64,000 nucleotides of DNA, from contig CALMUP010000027.1 of assembly GCA_937872895.1 (NCBI GenBank), forward strand, positions 124,001-188,000. The letters run 5' to 3'. Origin of the DNA: an uncultured Verrucomicrobiota bacterium (GTDB taxonomy: Bacteria > Verrucomicrobiota > Kiritimatiellia > CAIVKH01). A program made the position numbers and the translations under genes. The notes under the pieces are model-generated. The model ran no database searches and was not told the origin of the DNA. It saw only the letters and a program-made list of their open reading frames with translations. Shown piece after piece: positions 52,877-62,560 of the stretch. The number at the start of each line of letters is the position of its first letter. Within the stretch, counting starts at the first letter, position 1.

Positions 52877-54135
52877 CCGCCCGCCTCGGGCGGCTCCGCC
52901 ACCGTCCGCCGCACCATCCGGACAATGACCCACAGCACCGCCAGGCTGGCGAGCCCGACCGATACCGTCGCGGCGAGTCCGCCCCACCGCCCCCACCCGG
53001 CCGGCCGGTGGCCGCCGTTTTCCACCCCTTCGCCGAGCACCGCATTCGCCCGCGCCGCCGACGTCCCCAGCCGACGGGCCGCATCAAACCGCGCCGGTTC
53101 GACCCATTCCGATCCGGTGTAGAGCGAGGCCGGACCGTCCGAAGCCGCCTCGACCACGAGGTAGGGGCGATGGGCGACCACCGCGAGGGTGTCGATCACC
53201 AGCGGCGGATCGTCGTCGTGGTGCAGATCGATCCGGATGAACCGCGCCCGCGCACCCGCGAACACCTCGTCCTTGATGCTCGCTCCGATCCGGTGCACAT
53301 CGCCCGCTCCGGCAAACCGCCACTCCCCTGCCGCATCATCGCGCGTCCACACCTCCACGCGCCGCACGTAGTCGCCGCGACCCTGCACCTGCACCCGGTT
53401 GAAGGGCACCCCGGTATGACCAAGATCGAGCAAGACCGTCTGACGCCCCACCCGCTGCTCGCTCACCGGCGTCTCCATCAGCCGGTACCCGAGCGACCGT
53501 GTGGTCACCGGCTCCGCTTCGCGCCGCTGCAACGCAACCGTCCCGACCGCGAATTCCTCGAGCGCATTCCGCGTGTTCGGATAGACGCGCACCTGGATGA
53601 ACGGATAGTCCGACTCCGGATACGCGAGCACCCGCTCCCGGAACAGCCGTGGCCGCATCATCTCCATGATGAAGCCGCGACCCAGCAACGCCCACGTTTG
53701 TTGGTCGTCCGACCCGTAGGCCTCGATCTTGCGCAGGAAATCCGTACCGCTCGTATCCACCTCGACCCGGTTGTGCCGCATCCGGGCTCCGCCCGCCGCT
53801 CCCTGCACCGCCAGATCAACCCGGTGGTACGGCTCCGGCGCGTCGACCCATGCATCGTTGAGCCGTTCCGCCGCCACGTCCCGCACCACGTCCTCCGGTC
53901 GATCCGGCTCCAGAAAAAACGGCCAGGCCCGGCCAGCATCGTCAAAGAACCGTACATCCGCCGGAAACGCCTCGGCTCGCCCGTACACCTCCGCCGGCAC
54001 CTCGATGCGGTAGACCTCCCCGCTGCGCAACACACCCTCCACCGGAAACCGCCAGGCGAAATCCGCCGGACCCACAGTCCCGGCCAACGCCCCGCCGCCG
54101 CAGACGAGCACCATCCAGCCGATGTGCCTCCTCAT
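52873..54135 (-). CDS. DUF3999-family protein
   Basis: This 420-residue protein has a signal peptide (MRRHIGWMVLVCGGGALAG), a large periplasmic region and one C-terminal transmembrane helix (about 390-407, LAATVSVGLASLAVLWVIV). Sequence features typical of DUF3999 are FAWRFPVEG near the N-terminus, YRIEVPAEVYGRA and two beta-sandwich, discoidin-like domains (VDTSGTDFLRKIEAYGSDDQQTWALL and VQVQGRGDYVRRVEVWTRDDAAGEW). Function is unknown; the family is regularly next to DUF2339 genes, as here, with an ATGA overlap. Confidence 0.82.
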   Translation of the reverse strand: MRRHIGWMVLVCGGGALAGTVGPADFAWRFPVEGVLRSGEVYRIEVPAEVYGRAEAFPADVRFFDDAGRAWPFFLEPDRPEDVVRDVAAERLNDAWVDAPEPYHRVDLAVQGAAGGARMRHNRVEVDTSGTDFLRKIEAYGSDDQQTWALLGRGFIMEMMRPRLFRERVLAYPESDYPFIQVRVYPNTRNALEEFAVGTVALQRREAEPVTTRSLGYRLMETPVSEQRVGRQTVLLDLGHTGVPFNRVQVQGRGDYVRRVEVWTRDDAAGEWRFAGAGDVHRIGASIKDEVFAGARARFIRIDLHHDDDPPLVIDTLAVVAHRPYLVVEAASDGPASLYTGSEWVEPARFDAARRLGTSAARANAVLGEGVENGGHRPAGWGRWGGLAATVSVGLASLAVLWVIVRMVRRTVAEPPEAGG

Positions 54136-56354
54136 GCCGCCTCCTCGGCGCTGAGCCGCTCGGCCGCGCGCTGGTAGACGAACGACAACACCAGCAGCAA
54201 CACGCCCGCGCCGATGAAGGCGATGATCCGCTCGAGGCCGCTCAATGCCGACAAGTCGACGAGCAACACCTTGACCGTCATCGCTCCGAACAGCAGCAAC
54301 CCGCCGTAGCGCGATTTCTTCCGCTGCCGCATCAAACCATACAGCACCAGGGTGATCGCACTGACCGCCCACCAGATCGTCACCAGCACCTGGTCCCAAT
54401 GCCCGGGCAATCGGTACAACTCAACCGTCACCAACCACACCACGGCAAACACCGATCCGAGTTGCAGCTTCGATGAAAATTCCTCCGGACCACCCTGCTC
54501 GCCCAGGCACCGCGGCGACAACACGAACAGCGCCACCGCGAGCCCGATCATGACCAGGAACGGCAGGTTGATCCCGATCCGGTGCAGACCATCCGCCAAT
54601 TCCCACCATACGCCCGCCAGCACCAGCACCCCGGCCAGCGCGAGCACCAACAGCCCGCGCACCAGCAGGGCCTCGCGGAAAACCGCCGCGTGCAGCAAGG
54701 CCACCGCGACCAGCACACTGCCGGTGCCCAGCCACGACCAAAAATGGTCATCGCCGAGCGTCCAGAACAGATCGGCACCAACCACGCTCACCACCGCCAA
54801 CGCCGCCAGCGGCGCCAGGAACCGCCATCCATCCAGCTCGTCATGGCCCACGCCCACCTGCGCATGCCGCCGGTGCAATACCCCTTGCGCGCCCAGCAAC
54901 AGCGCCGCGAGCAGACCACTGATGAACCGTGCATTGAGGAAGGCGTCCGGCGTGGTCGTGTAGAACTGCACATCAAACCCCATCGCCTTGCCCAACCCGA
55001 TCAACCCCAGCAGGACCGCCGCCACCTGCAGCAATCCGACCCTCGCCCGCAAGGCCAGCCAGCAGAGCAACACACCCTCGATGCTCCAGCCTACCGAGAC
55101 CCAGGCCCCGTCCAGCTGTGCCGGCAAGGCCAGGCTGGCCATGGTCAGCGCGCCGAACAGCAAGGCCAGCAGGTCGTGGCTGAACCGGGGGAACCACTGC
55201 CAGCCGACGCGGGCGAGCGCGAGATGCACCACCGCCCCGCCGAGCAGGGCCGCACCCCGCCACGATGCACGGTCCATCATCGGCAACACCGTCATCAACA
55301 CGCCGAGCCACCCCAGCGAATTCAGCACCAGCCGCACGATGTCCGTCGTGCGCACCGCATCCGGCCGCTCCGCCCGCAACTTCACCAGCCCCAGCGTGGC
55401 GAATTGCAGGAAAAACACCGAGCCGAACAACAGCGCCATTCCGCCGCGCTCCTCGCCGTAGCCGACCACAAACCCCGCGAGGTAGAAGCCGGTGAACCCG
55501 AACGCCGTGTTGTACAACGCCTGCCAGTTGCGCTTCAATCCGAGCACCAGCACCGGCACATTGATCAGCGCGAGGTAGGTCAGGGCGAAGACCGGATTCG
55601 GCGAACGCCCGGCCAGCAGCAATGGCATCACACACGCGCCGATCACCCCGATCAGCCCGACCACCTGGCTGCGGTACACCACGGCCAAGCCCAATGCGGC
55701 CGCCGCGGACACCACCAACCCGGCCATCGCCGCGACCTGGCCGATGAGGCCGTAGAATGCATACGCGGAAAACACGGTGAAGTAGAACAGCGCCGTGCCT
55801 CCGCCGGTCAGCGAACGCGCCAGCACCGCATACCGACCCTTGCCGCGCACCTCCGCCACATGCCCGATCACCACCAGGGCCGCCCCGCTCAGCAAGCCCA
55901 TCAGCACCCGCACCGCCGGACCCATCCACGCGTTGCGAATCGCATACCCGACCAGCAACGCCAACCCGATCAACAACAACCCCACCCCGGCGAAACTGGC
56001 AATGCGCCCGCCGAACGCCACCTCGGTCAGGATCGGCTTCGCCTCGGGACGCACCGGCGGCAACGGCGGCGGTTTCTGGACGGGTGGCGGGGCCATCGCC
56101 GGAACGGGAGTCGCGGGTGGCGGAACCGGGAGCGCAGGTGTCGGCGCATGAACAGCTGCGGGCGCGGCCGTGCTGACCTCCATTTGCGGGGATGGCGGGG
56201 ACGGTTGGTGCGGCGCGGCCTGAAGGCGCGCAAGCTGCCGACGCAGCGACTCCACCTCGCGCTCCGCACGGTTGGCGCGGATCAGCGCCATGATGGATAG
56301 AACCGGTGGGGCCAGCACCACGGCAATGGCCATGAGAACGAAAATCAACTCCAT
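54132..56354 (-). CDS. DUF2339-family polytopic membrane protein
   Basis: This 740-residue inner-membrane protein begins with one TM helix and a coiled coil (RANRAEREVESLRRQLARLQ). A Pro/Ala-rich linker follows, then some 20 or more transmembrane segments from about residue 110 to the end. Characteristic stretches are GGRIASFAGVGLLLIGLALLVGYAIRNAWMGP and ARSLTGGGTALFYFTVFSAYAFYGLI. Its function is unknown; a role in envelope processes has been guessed from its architecture. It is co-transcribed with the DUF3999 gene downstream. Confidence 0.85.
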   Translation of the reverse strand: MELIFVLMAIAVVLAPPVLSIMALIRANRAEREVESLRRQLARLQAAPHQPSPPSPQMEVSTAAPAAVHAPTPALPVPPPATPVPAMAPPPVQKPPPLPPVRPEAKPILTEVAFGGRIASFAGVGLLLIGLALLVGYAIRNAWMGPAVRVLMGLLSGAALVVIGHVAEVRGKGRYAVLARSLTGGGTALFYFTVFSAYAFYGLIGQVAAMAGLVVSAAAALGLAVVYRSQVVGLIGVIGACVMPLLLAGRSPNPVFALTYLALINVPVLVLGLKRNWQALYNTAFGFTGFYLAGFVVGYGEERGGMALLFGSVFFLQFATLGLVKLRAERPDAVRTTDIVRLVLNSLGWLGVLMTVLPMMDRASWRGAALLGGAVVHLALARVGWQWFPRFSHDLLALLFGALTMASLALPAQLDGAWVSVGWSIEGVLLCWLALRARVGLLQVAAVLLGLIGLGKAMGFDVQFYTTTPDAFLNARFISGLLAALLLGAQGVLHRRHAQVGVGHDELDGWRFLAPLAALAVVSVVGADLFWTLGDDHFWSWLGTGSVLVAVALLHAAVFREALLVRGLLVLALAGVLVLAGVWWELADGLHRIGINLPFLVMIGLAVALFVLSPRCLGEQGGPEEFSSKLQLGSVFAVVWLVTVELYRLPGHWDQVLVTIWWAVSAITLVLYGLMRQRKKSRYGGLLLFGAMTVKVLLVDLSALSGLERIIAFIGAGVLLLVLSFVYQRAAERLSAEEAA

Positions 56355-56398
56355 GCCGGAAGCATGGCATAGTCGGGGCGGAAATCCAATACCGCGGC

Positions 56399-57100
56399 TC
56401 AGGCCGGGTTGAGCGCTGCCGCCAGCACGTCGGGCAGCGGATCACCGCACGGAATCCGCTCCAGCACGCGCCCGGTCACCGCCTCGAACCGGTCCGCCAT
56501 CGCACCGGCCACCTGCACGATCGACGGAGTCGCCTCCCCGAGCAGGGACCGCAACGACGCCACCGGCTCGCCGGCCAACCCGCACGGGACGATCAACTCG
56601 AATCCGCCGAGCCCGGCCTCCACATTGAAGCTCATGCCGTGCAAGGTGACCCAGCGCTGGATCTTGAACCCGATCGCCGCGATCTTGCCCGCCGCCGTCC
56701 ACGCCCCGTTCTTGCCCTCGCGACGCCACGCCTCCACCCCGAAGGCCGCGCAGGTGCCGATCGCCACCTCCTCGAGGTTGTGCAGGTAACCGTGCGACCC
56801 CGAACCACCCTGGCCGAGCCGGATGATGGGATACATCACCACCTGGCCCGGTCCGTGGTAGGTCACATCGCCCCCCCGCGAGGCCTCGAACAGGTCGATC
56901 CCGCGCGCCCGCAACTGGTCCTCGCGGGCGAGCAGGTGGTTGGAACGGCCGCGCCGGCCCAGCGTGATCACCGGGCAGTGCTGCAGGAAAAGGACCGTGT
57001 CGGGAATCCGGTCGGCCACCCGGGCGGCATGGAGCGCCTCCTGGAGCCGAAGGCCTTCGACATAAGGAAGCGGGTCGGGAAAGAACAGCGCAAAGGCCAT
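56399..57100 (-). CDS. lipB: Octanoyl-ACP:protein N-octanoyltransferase LipB
   Basis: This 233-residue enzyme transfers octanoate from ACP to the lipoyl domains of E2 proteins and GcvH, the first step of lipoate assembly. Motifs are VITLGRRGRSNHLL, EASRGGDVTYHGPGQVVMYPI, the active-site Lys in WTAAGKIAAIGFKI, WVTLHGMSFNV and the catalytic Cys in LIVPCGLAG. It lies 14 bases after gcvH on the same strand. The lipoyl synthase LipA is not encoded in this window. Confidence 0.95.
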   Translation of the reverse strand: MAFALFFPDPLPYVEGLRLQEALHAARVADRIPDTVLFLQHCPVITLGRRGRSNHLLAREDQLRARGIDLFEASRGGDVTYHGPGQVVMYPIIRLGQGGSGSHGYLHNLEEVAIGTCAAFGVEAWRREGKNGAWTAAGKIAAIGFKIQRWVTLHGMSFNVEAGLGGFELIVPCGLAGEPVASLRSLLGEATPSIVQVAGAMADRFEAVTGRVLERIPCGDPLPDVLAAALNPA

Positions 57101-57114
57101 GGGCGGCCCCGCGC

Positions 57115-57501
57115 TTATTCCTCGTCGGGCATGGACTGGTCGTACTGGTCCGCGTCCATCAACGATTCGAGTTCCGTCGCATCATCGGGCAGCATCTTGA
57201 ACAGCCAGCCCTCGCCGTAAGGATCCGTGTTGATCAGCTCCGGACGGTCGAGCAACCCGTTGTTCACCGCAGTGATGGTGCCGCTGATCGGTGCGTAGAC
57301 ATCGGACGCCGCCTTGACCGATTCCACCACCGCCACCTCCTCCTGTCCGGAGAAGGAATCGCCCACCGTCGGCAACTCCACATAGGTCAGGTCGGAAAGC
57401 TGGTCCTGGGCGAAGTCGGTGATCCCGACCACCACCTGCTTGCCTTCAACGCGGACCCATTCGTGGGAATTGGTGTACTTCAGATTGCGCGGTGTATCCA
57501 T
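57115..57501 (-). CDS. gcvH: Glycine cleavage system H protein
   Basis: This 128-residue lipoyl carrier has [38 protein letters not shown] and the lipoylation site K63 in [17 protein letters not shown], then the conserved GEGWLFKM. No gcvT or gcvP genes are adjacent. The pairing with lipB suggests it is kept here as a lipoyl-relay substrate as well as for glycine cleavage; that is inference. The 212 bases upstream to the tRNA gene contain no other gene. Confidence 0.95.
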   Translation of the reverse strand: MDTPRNLKYTNSHEWVRVEGKQVVVGITDFAQDQLSDLTYVELPTVGDSFSGQEEVAVVESVKAASDVYAPISGTITAVNNGLLDRPELINTDPYGEGWLFKMLPDDATELESLMDADQYDQSMPDEE

Positions 57502-57713
57502 GATGTTCTCTTTATCTGGTTAGTTCGCCGGGGTTTATCCACCCGGCCACGGTCAAGCGCTCTTTTTTACCATTCACGGTACAAGGTCAAGCAAAGACTA
57601 TGGGAAAAAGCAGGTTTGACCGCCCCGGACCGCTCCCCGAGGCTCCACGACTTTTTTCTGGCCATGCCGGACTTGTGGTATAGTATAGCGCCCCGGTCGA
57701 GAAAACCCTTCGG

Positions 57714-57786
<73 letters not shown>

Positions 57787-57788
<2 letters not shown>

Positions 57789-57814
57789 GTTTTTCCCGTC
57801 CGCGGGAAAAACTG
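57787..57814 (+). repeat. 12-bp perfect hairpin starting inside the tRNA-Cys CCA
   Basis: CAGTTTTTCCCG and CGGGAAAAACTG pair perfectly around a TCCG loop. The left arm begins with the last two bases of the tRNA CCA. There is no trailing T-run, so it is more a processing or boundary structure than a plain terminator. It overlaps the first of two 55-base direct repeats. Confidence 0.65.
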
Positions 57815-57928
57815 CCACGGCGTAGCCCCACCGGGGCGAAGCCGGGCGGGCTCAACTCCAAAAACAGGACCCATTCCCGTCCGCGGCAAAAACTGCCACG
57901 GCATAGCCCAACCGGGGCGAAGCCGGGC
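57793..57928. repeat. Two 55-base direct repeats next to tRNA-Cys
   Basis: 57793-57847 and 57874-57928 agree at 52 of 55 positions. Each contains CCGTCCGCGG, AAAAACTGCCACGGC and the palindrome-rich ACCGGGGCGAAGCCGGGC. The repeats fill the gap between tRNA-Cys and the CHAD gene; no gene is seen in 57815-57999. Confidence 0.82.
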
Positions 57929-57999
57929 TCATCCCGCCTGAACGTGGACCCACGCCGACGCGACCCCGACCTCACCGCGCATCAGGGCAGCAATGCCCT

Positions 58000-58818
58000 T
58001 CACCCCGCGAACCCCGCCTCGTTCCACAGCCGCAGGAATTCCCGCCGCCGCCGGGCCCGCAGCCGGGTAAGCCGTTCGGTCAGCCAGGCCGGGGTGAGCC
58101 GCGGATGTTTGGCCAGCCAGGCCATCAGGATATCGACGTCGTGGACACAACCGAGCTGTTGTTCGGCCGGACGGATGCGCCGGATGACCCGCTGGCGCCG
58201 CTTGGCCACATGGTCGCGCATCAACCGCCCGAAGTAGCGCAACCGCCGCAGCTTGACCCGCAGCACATGCAGCGCCTCGACCTCCTCGTCACCGGCATGG
58301 CCCTGGATGCGCACCACGTTGCGCACCAGCCGCCGGTACTCGTGATCGACCAGCTTGTCCATGCTGCGCGCTCCCTCCGCCACCGCCGGTGACAACAGCA
58401 GGCGGTCCACCCGTTGCTGGATCCGCGCCCACGACGGTCCCGAGAACAAGGCGACGGCCCGCCGGTGACGGGCCGCCTGTTCGCGCCGGATCCGCCGGAC
58501 CAAGCCCTCGGTCTGCTTCATCTCGACCCGCGTGCGCGCCATCTCATCCACCAGCAACAGCATCACATCGTAGTCGCGCACCGCCCCCAGCCGTCCCGCC
58601 GCGTGCGACAGCGACAGGCGCAGCGGCGTCATGTCCCGCACCGGGAATTCATCGCGCAAGACCCGCAACAGGCCGCGGCAGCGGCGCAGGCTGATCCGGA
58701 AATCATGCAGACTCTCCTCGCCCGGGCTTTTCCGCCACCACGCCGCCTGCGCGACCATGTCGCACAACGCCTCGCGCAGGAGGCGGCGGCTTTCCCGGGC
58801 AACCGACTTCCGGCTCAT
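58000..58818 (-). CDS. CHAD-domain polyphosphate-binding protein
   Basis: This 272-residue all-helical protein has conserved His and Lys/Arg residues: ESLHDFRISLRRCRGLLRVL, LGAVRDYDVMLLLVDE, EEVEALHVLRVKLRRLRYFGRLM and LGCVHDVDILMAWL. CHAD domains bind inorganic polyphosphate through a basic surface. Its ATG overlaps the ppk1 stop as ATGA, which links it tightly to polyphosphate synthesis. There is no CYTH triphosphatase domain fused here. The C-terminal ends of the helices are very Arg-rich. Confidence 0.9.
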   Translation of the reverse strand: MSRKSVARESRRLLREALCDMVAQAAWWRKSPGEESLHDFRISLRRCRGLLRVLRDEFPVRDMTPLRLSLSHAAGRLGAVRDYDVMLLLVDEMARTRVEMKQTEGLVRRIRREQAARHRRAVALFSGPSWARIQQRVDRLLLSPAVAEGARSMDKLVDHEYRRLVRNVVRIQGHAGDEEVEALHVLRVKLRRLRYFGRLMRDHVAKRRQRVIRRIRPAEQQLGCVHDVDILMAWLAKHPRLTPAWLTERLTRLRARRRREFLRLWNEAGFAG

Positions 58819-60938
58819 GGCTTGAGCGCGCCCGGCCTTTCCGGCTGGAACACCTGGGGCTGGATCGACTTGGCCGTGCGGTTGGCCTCGCAGGCCTGCT
58901 GGTAGAACCACTCCTGCGAACGGAACGGCTTCGCACCCTTCGCCGGCTTGACCCGCACATAACTTCCGTCGCTGGTCTGGCGTCGCGCCTTGGCCGTGTC
59001 CCGGAACATCGCATCGAGGTTCTGGATCAGCCGCTGGCGCGCCGCCTCGTCGTCCACCGGCACCAGCAACTCGACCCGGCGGTCGAGGTTGCGCGGCATC
59101 CAGTCGGCGCTGGAGATGAAGAGCAGCGGATCCCCGCCCTGGTGGAAATAGAGGATGCGGCTGTGCTCGAGGAAGCGGTCGACGATGCTGATCACCTCGA
59201 TGTTGTCGCTCAACCCCGGAACCCCCGGCCGCAGGCAGCAGATCCCGCGCACGTTGAGCTGGATCTTCACCCCGGCCTGCGACGCGCGGTACAAGGCGTT
59301 GATGATGTCGGCATCGACCAGCGAATTGATGCGGGCACGGATCTGCGCCGGCTGCCCCTGCTCGCAGCGCAACGTTTCGCCTTCGATCAATTCCAGCAAG
59401 CGCGCCCGCAGCCCGATCGGCGCCGCTTCGAGCTTCCGGAACGCCACCGGCTGCGAATACCCGGTGATCATGTTGAAGAACGCCGTGGCGTCCGCCCCGT
59501 AGTCGTCCGCGCAGGTCATGTAGCTGGTATCCGTGTACAACCGCGCGGTGATCTCGTTGTAGTTGCCGGTACCGAAGTGCACGTAGCGGCGAATGCCCCC
59601 GGTCTCCTTGCGCACCACCACGCACACCTTCGCATGCGTCTTCAACCCCTTGATCCCGTAGATCACCTGCACGCCCGACTGCTCGAGCGACTCGGCCCAG
59701 CCGATGTTGCGGGCCTCGTCGAACCGCGCCTTCAGCTCGACGATCGCCGTGACATGCTTGTCGCGGTTGGCCGCCCGGGCCAGGGCGGCGATGATCGGAC
59801 TGTTCTCGCTGGTGCGGTACAGGATCTGCTTGATGGCGAGCACATTCGGGTCGTCCGCTGCCTCCTCGACCATCCGGACCACCGGATCGAAACTTTCGTA
59901 GGGGTGGTGCAGCAGGATGTCCTTGCGCGCGATCGCCTCGAAGATGGAGCCGTTGGGCGGAATGGCCGGCGGCTGCTGCGGCGGCCACGGCTTCTCGCGC
60001 AACTCGTCGAACCCGGTCATCCGCGCCAGGCCGAAATACGCGGCGAGATCGAGCGGTCCCGGAACCAGGTAGGTGTTGTCGGCATTGACCCCGAACAGCT
60101 GGGTCAACATGCCCAGGCTCGTCTTGGACACCGCATCGCTGACCTCGAGCCGCACGCAGTTGCTCTGCTTGCGCGCGACCAGCACGTCCTTCATGCGCCG
60201 CAACAGGTCACCGGCCAGGTCCTCCCGCACCCCCATGTCGGCATTGCGGGTGATCCGGAACGGCACGACCTCGGCCACCGGTTCACCGGGGAACAGGCGG
60301 CTGACGAATTCGCCCACCACATCCTCGACCAGCACGTAGTTGTGGCCTTCCTCGATCGGTGCGGTGATGAACCGGCCCAGCCGTTTCGGGATCAGCACCA
60401 CTGCATAGCGGGGCTTCTTGGCCTTCGCATCATCCGCCTTCAACCGCACGAACAGCAGTACAGTCAGTCCGGGCAGTTGCGGCAGGTCGTCCGCCCCCTT
60501 GATCGCGATCGGGGTGATGACCGGATACAGCTCGTGCTCGAACACGCCCTCAAGGTACTCGTACAGGGCGGGCGTCAGCTTGTTCATGTGCAGGCGGCGG
60601 ATGCCCGCGTCGTGCAGCCGCGTCTTGAGGTCGTTCATCATGCAGCCGTACTGCGTGGCCACCATGGCATGGCACTGCCGGTTGATCTCGGCCAGCAGCT
60701 CGCCCGGGGCCCAGCCGGAATTGTCCGCCTCGGTCTTGGCCTGCAACAGCAACTGCTGGAGCCCGCCCGCGCGGACCATGAAGAACTCGTCGAGGTTGGA
60801 CGAGGTGATGGCGATGAACTTCAGCCGCTCCAGCACCGGCAACGACGCATCGAGGCCCTCCTCCAGCACCCGCGTGTTGAAGGACAGCCAACTCAATTCC
60901 CGGTTGTTGTAGACCGGGGCTACGGCGGGTTTAGACAT
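58815..60938 (-). CDS. ppk1: Polyphosphate kinase 1
   Basis: This 707-residue enzyme polymerises the ATP gamma-phosphate into polyphosphate. Family landmarks are NRELSWLSFNTRVLEEG, FIAITSSNLDEFFMVRAGG, HPYESFDPVVRMVEEAADDPNVLAIKQILYRTSENSPI, ELKARFDEARNIGWAE and the autophosphorylated His in RYVHFGTGNYNE (near residue 455). CCLRPGVPGLSDNIEVISIVDRFLEHSRI and a second phospholipase D-like region complete the domain. Length is normal. The start overlaps the ppx stop by eight bases. Confidence 0.97.
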   Translation of the reverse strand: MSKPAVAPVYNNRELSWLSFNTRVLEEGLDASLPVLERLKFIAITSSNLDEFFMVRAGGLQQLLLQAKTEADNSGWAPGELLAEINRQCHAMVATQYGCMMNDLKTRLHDAGIRRLHMNKLTPALYEYLEGVFEHELYPVITPIAIKGADDLPQLPGLTVLLFVRLKADDAKAKKPRYAVVLIPKRLGRFITAPIEEGHNYVLVEDVVGEFVSRLFPGEPVAEVVPFRITRNADMGVREDLAGDLLRRMKDVLVARKQSNCVRLEVSDAVSKTSLGMLTQLFGVNADNTYLVPGPLDLAAYFGLARMTGFDELREKPWPPQQPPAIPPNGSIFEAIARKDILLHHPYESFDPVVRMVEEAADDPNVLAIKQILYRTSENSPIIAALARAANRDKHVTAIVELKARFDEARNIGWAESLEQSGVQVIYGIKGLKTHAKVCVVVRKETGGIRRYVHFGTGNYNEITARLYTDTSYMTCADDYGADATAFFNMITGYSQPVAFRKLEAAPIGLRARLLELIEGETLRCEQGQPAQIRARINSLVDADIINALYRASQAGVKIQLNVRGICCLRPGVPGLSDNIEVISIVDRFLEHSRILYFHQGGDPLLFISSADWMPRNLDRRVELLVPVDDEAARQRLIQNLDAMFRDTAKARRQTSDGSYVRVKPAKGAKPFRSQEWFYQQACEANRTAKSIQPQVFQPERPGALKP

Positions 60939-62553
60939 CGGGCATCAATCCTTCATTGCTGGTGGCGACCTCGAGGCCGATCTTCATGCCGTAGACCTCC
61001 TCGAACATGCTGCCCTTCTCCTTGAGCGCCACCCGCTCGAGGGAGAGGTCTTCCACATCATGGACCAGAATCGTAAATGAACCGCGCGCGCGGGCGAAGG
61101 ACAGCTCGCGGACCTGCTGCATGTGGTTGCGGTCGAGCGCATCGGCCACCCGCAGGATCGCCGCCAGCTTGGACACCACCATCCGGTCGTCGCGGCTGAG
61201 CAACGCATACCCCTCGTGGTAGGGCTGCGGCGCAGCCCGCCGGTGGTACCGCGCGATCAGGCCGATCAGGTTCATGTCCGACCGGCTCATCCCGAACAGG
61301 TCGCTGTTGAGGATGATGTACATCGAATGCTTGTGGTGGCTGCGCGAATGGATGAACAACCCGACCTCGTGCAGGATCGCCGCCACCCGGAGCAACCGCT
61401 CGTGCCGCACCCCCAGCTGGTGGTCCGGCTGCAACTCGCGGAACAGGCGCACGCTGAGATCCGCCACCTGCGTGCCGTGGCGTTCGTCGAAACTGTACTT
61501 GTGGCCGAGCGACACCGCGGAGTGGATCAACTGCGACTCCAATCCCTCGTTCCACGCCCCCGACCCGATCGCCTCGCGCAACAGGCCGTGCCGCAGGCTG
61601 GACTTGGGCACCACGAACTGCTCGACCCCGAACACCTTGGCCAGCTGGGCATACCCCATCAGGGCCGGCCCGACCGTCTCCGCCTCCTGGAAACTCATCC
61701 GGTACTTGCGGACGAGTTCATCCACCTCGAGCGAGGCGATCTTGCGCGCGAAGGCGCTGAAACTCTTCACGTCGATCCGCGCGATCGACTTGTCCGCCCA
61801 GTCCGCGACCAGGTGCGTCGCCGCGAACCGCGCATCGCCCGAGATCGCCACCAGGCACGCCGTCTTCTCCACCGGCACGCTGCGGTGGATCTGGTCCACC
61901 GTCAACTGGATGTGCTTGAGGAACGTCTCGTACAGGCGCGCCGCCGGCGTATGCCGCACATCGAGCGTCTCGCGCATGCGCAGCGACCCGAGACGGTAGG
62001 TGTTGGAGAAGGTGACGAAACCATCCTGCACCACCAGCAGCTCGGAGTCGCCACCGCCCACCTCGACCACGAGCAGGTCGCCTTTCTGGAGTTCCGGATG
62101 ACGCGCAAGGATGTCCTGCACCCCGAGGTAGGTCAGCCGCGTCTCCTCCGCCTCCTCGATCACCTCCAGGTTGATGCGCGTCGCGATATACACGCGGTCG
62201 AGGAAGGTGTCGCGGTTGGACGCCTCGCGCACCGAACTCGTCGCCACCGCGCGGATCTGGTTCGGGGCGGTGACCCCGTACTCCTCCATGACCCGGCGGT
62301 AGTTCTTGAGGATGTTGACGCACTCCTCGATGGTCGACTGCTGGATGCGCCCGAGGGTGAAACTGTCCTTGCCGAGATGCACCGCATGGTGCAGCTGCTC
62401 GATGGTATGGATCGCCCCGTTGTCGAGCAACTCGGCGATCTCCATGCGGACCGCGGTGGAACCGACATCGATAACGGCGAACAAACGCGGCCCCGCGGGC
62501 GCGTCCTTCCCGGTGGCCGGACGTGCCGGCTCGGATGGCGAGGGAGGTGTCAT
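60931..62553 (-). CDS. ppx: Ppx/GppA exopolyphosphatase-family protein with HD-like C-terminal domain
   Basis: This 540-residue protein has an ASKHA N-terminal half: FAVIDVGSTAVRMEIAEL, VATSSVREASNRDTFLDRV, the glycine-rich VVEVGGGDSELLVV and SLRMRETLD. An HD-type helical C-terminal domain (from about 320) has LLRVAAILHEVGLFIHSRSHHKHSMYIILNS and ADALDRNHMQQV. This matches exopolyphosphatase or guanosine pentaphosphate phosphohydrolase. The operon with ppk1 favours Ppx. The N-terminal 20 residues are Pro-rich and could be partly untranslated. Confidence 0.92.
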   Translation of the reverse strand: MTPPSPSEPARPATGKDAPAGPRLFAVIDVGSTAVRMEIAELLDNGAIHTIEQLHHAVHLGKDSFTLGRIQQSTIEECVNILKNYRRVMEEYGVTAPNQIRAVATSSVREASNRDTFLDRVYIATRINLEVIEEAEETRLTYLGVQDILARHPELQKGDLLVVEVGGGDSELLVVQDGFVTFSNTYRLGSLRMRETLDVRHTPAARLYETFLKHIQLTVDQIHRSVPVEKTACLVAISGDARFAATHLVADWADKSIARIDVKSFSAFARKIASLEVDELVRKYRMSFQEAETVGPALMGYAQLAKVFGVEQFVVPKSSLRHGLLREAIGSGAWNEGLESQLIHSAVSLGHKYSFDERHGTQVADLSVRLFRELQPDHQLGVRHERLLRVAAILHEVGLFIHSRSHHKHSMYIILNSDLFGMSRSDMNLIGLIARYHRRAAPQPYHEGYALLSRDDRMVVSKLAAILRVADALDRNHMQQVRELSFARARGSFTILVHDVEDLSLERVALKEKGSMFEEVYGMKIGLEVATSNEGLMPDV

Positions 62554-62560
62554 GGCGTCA

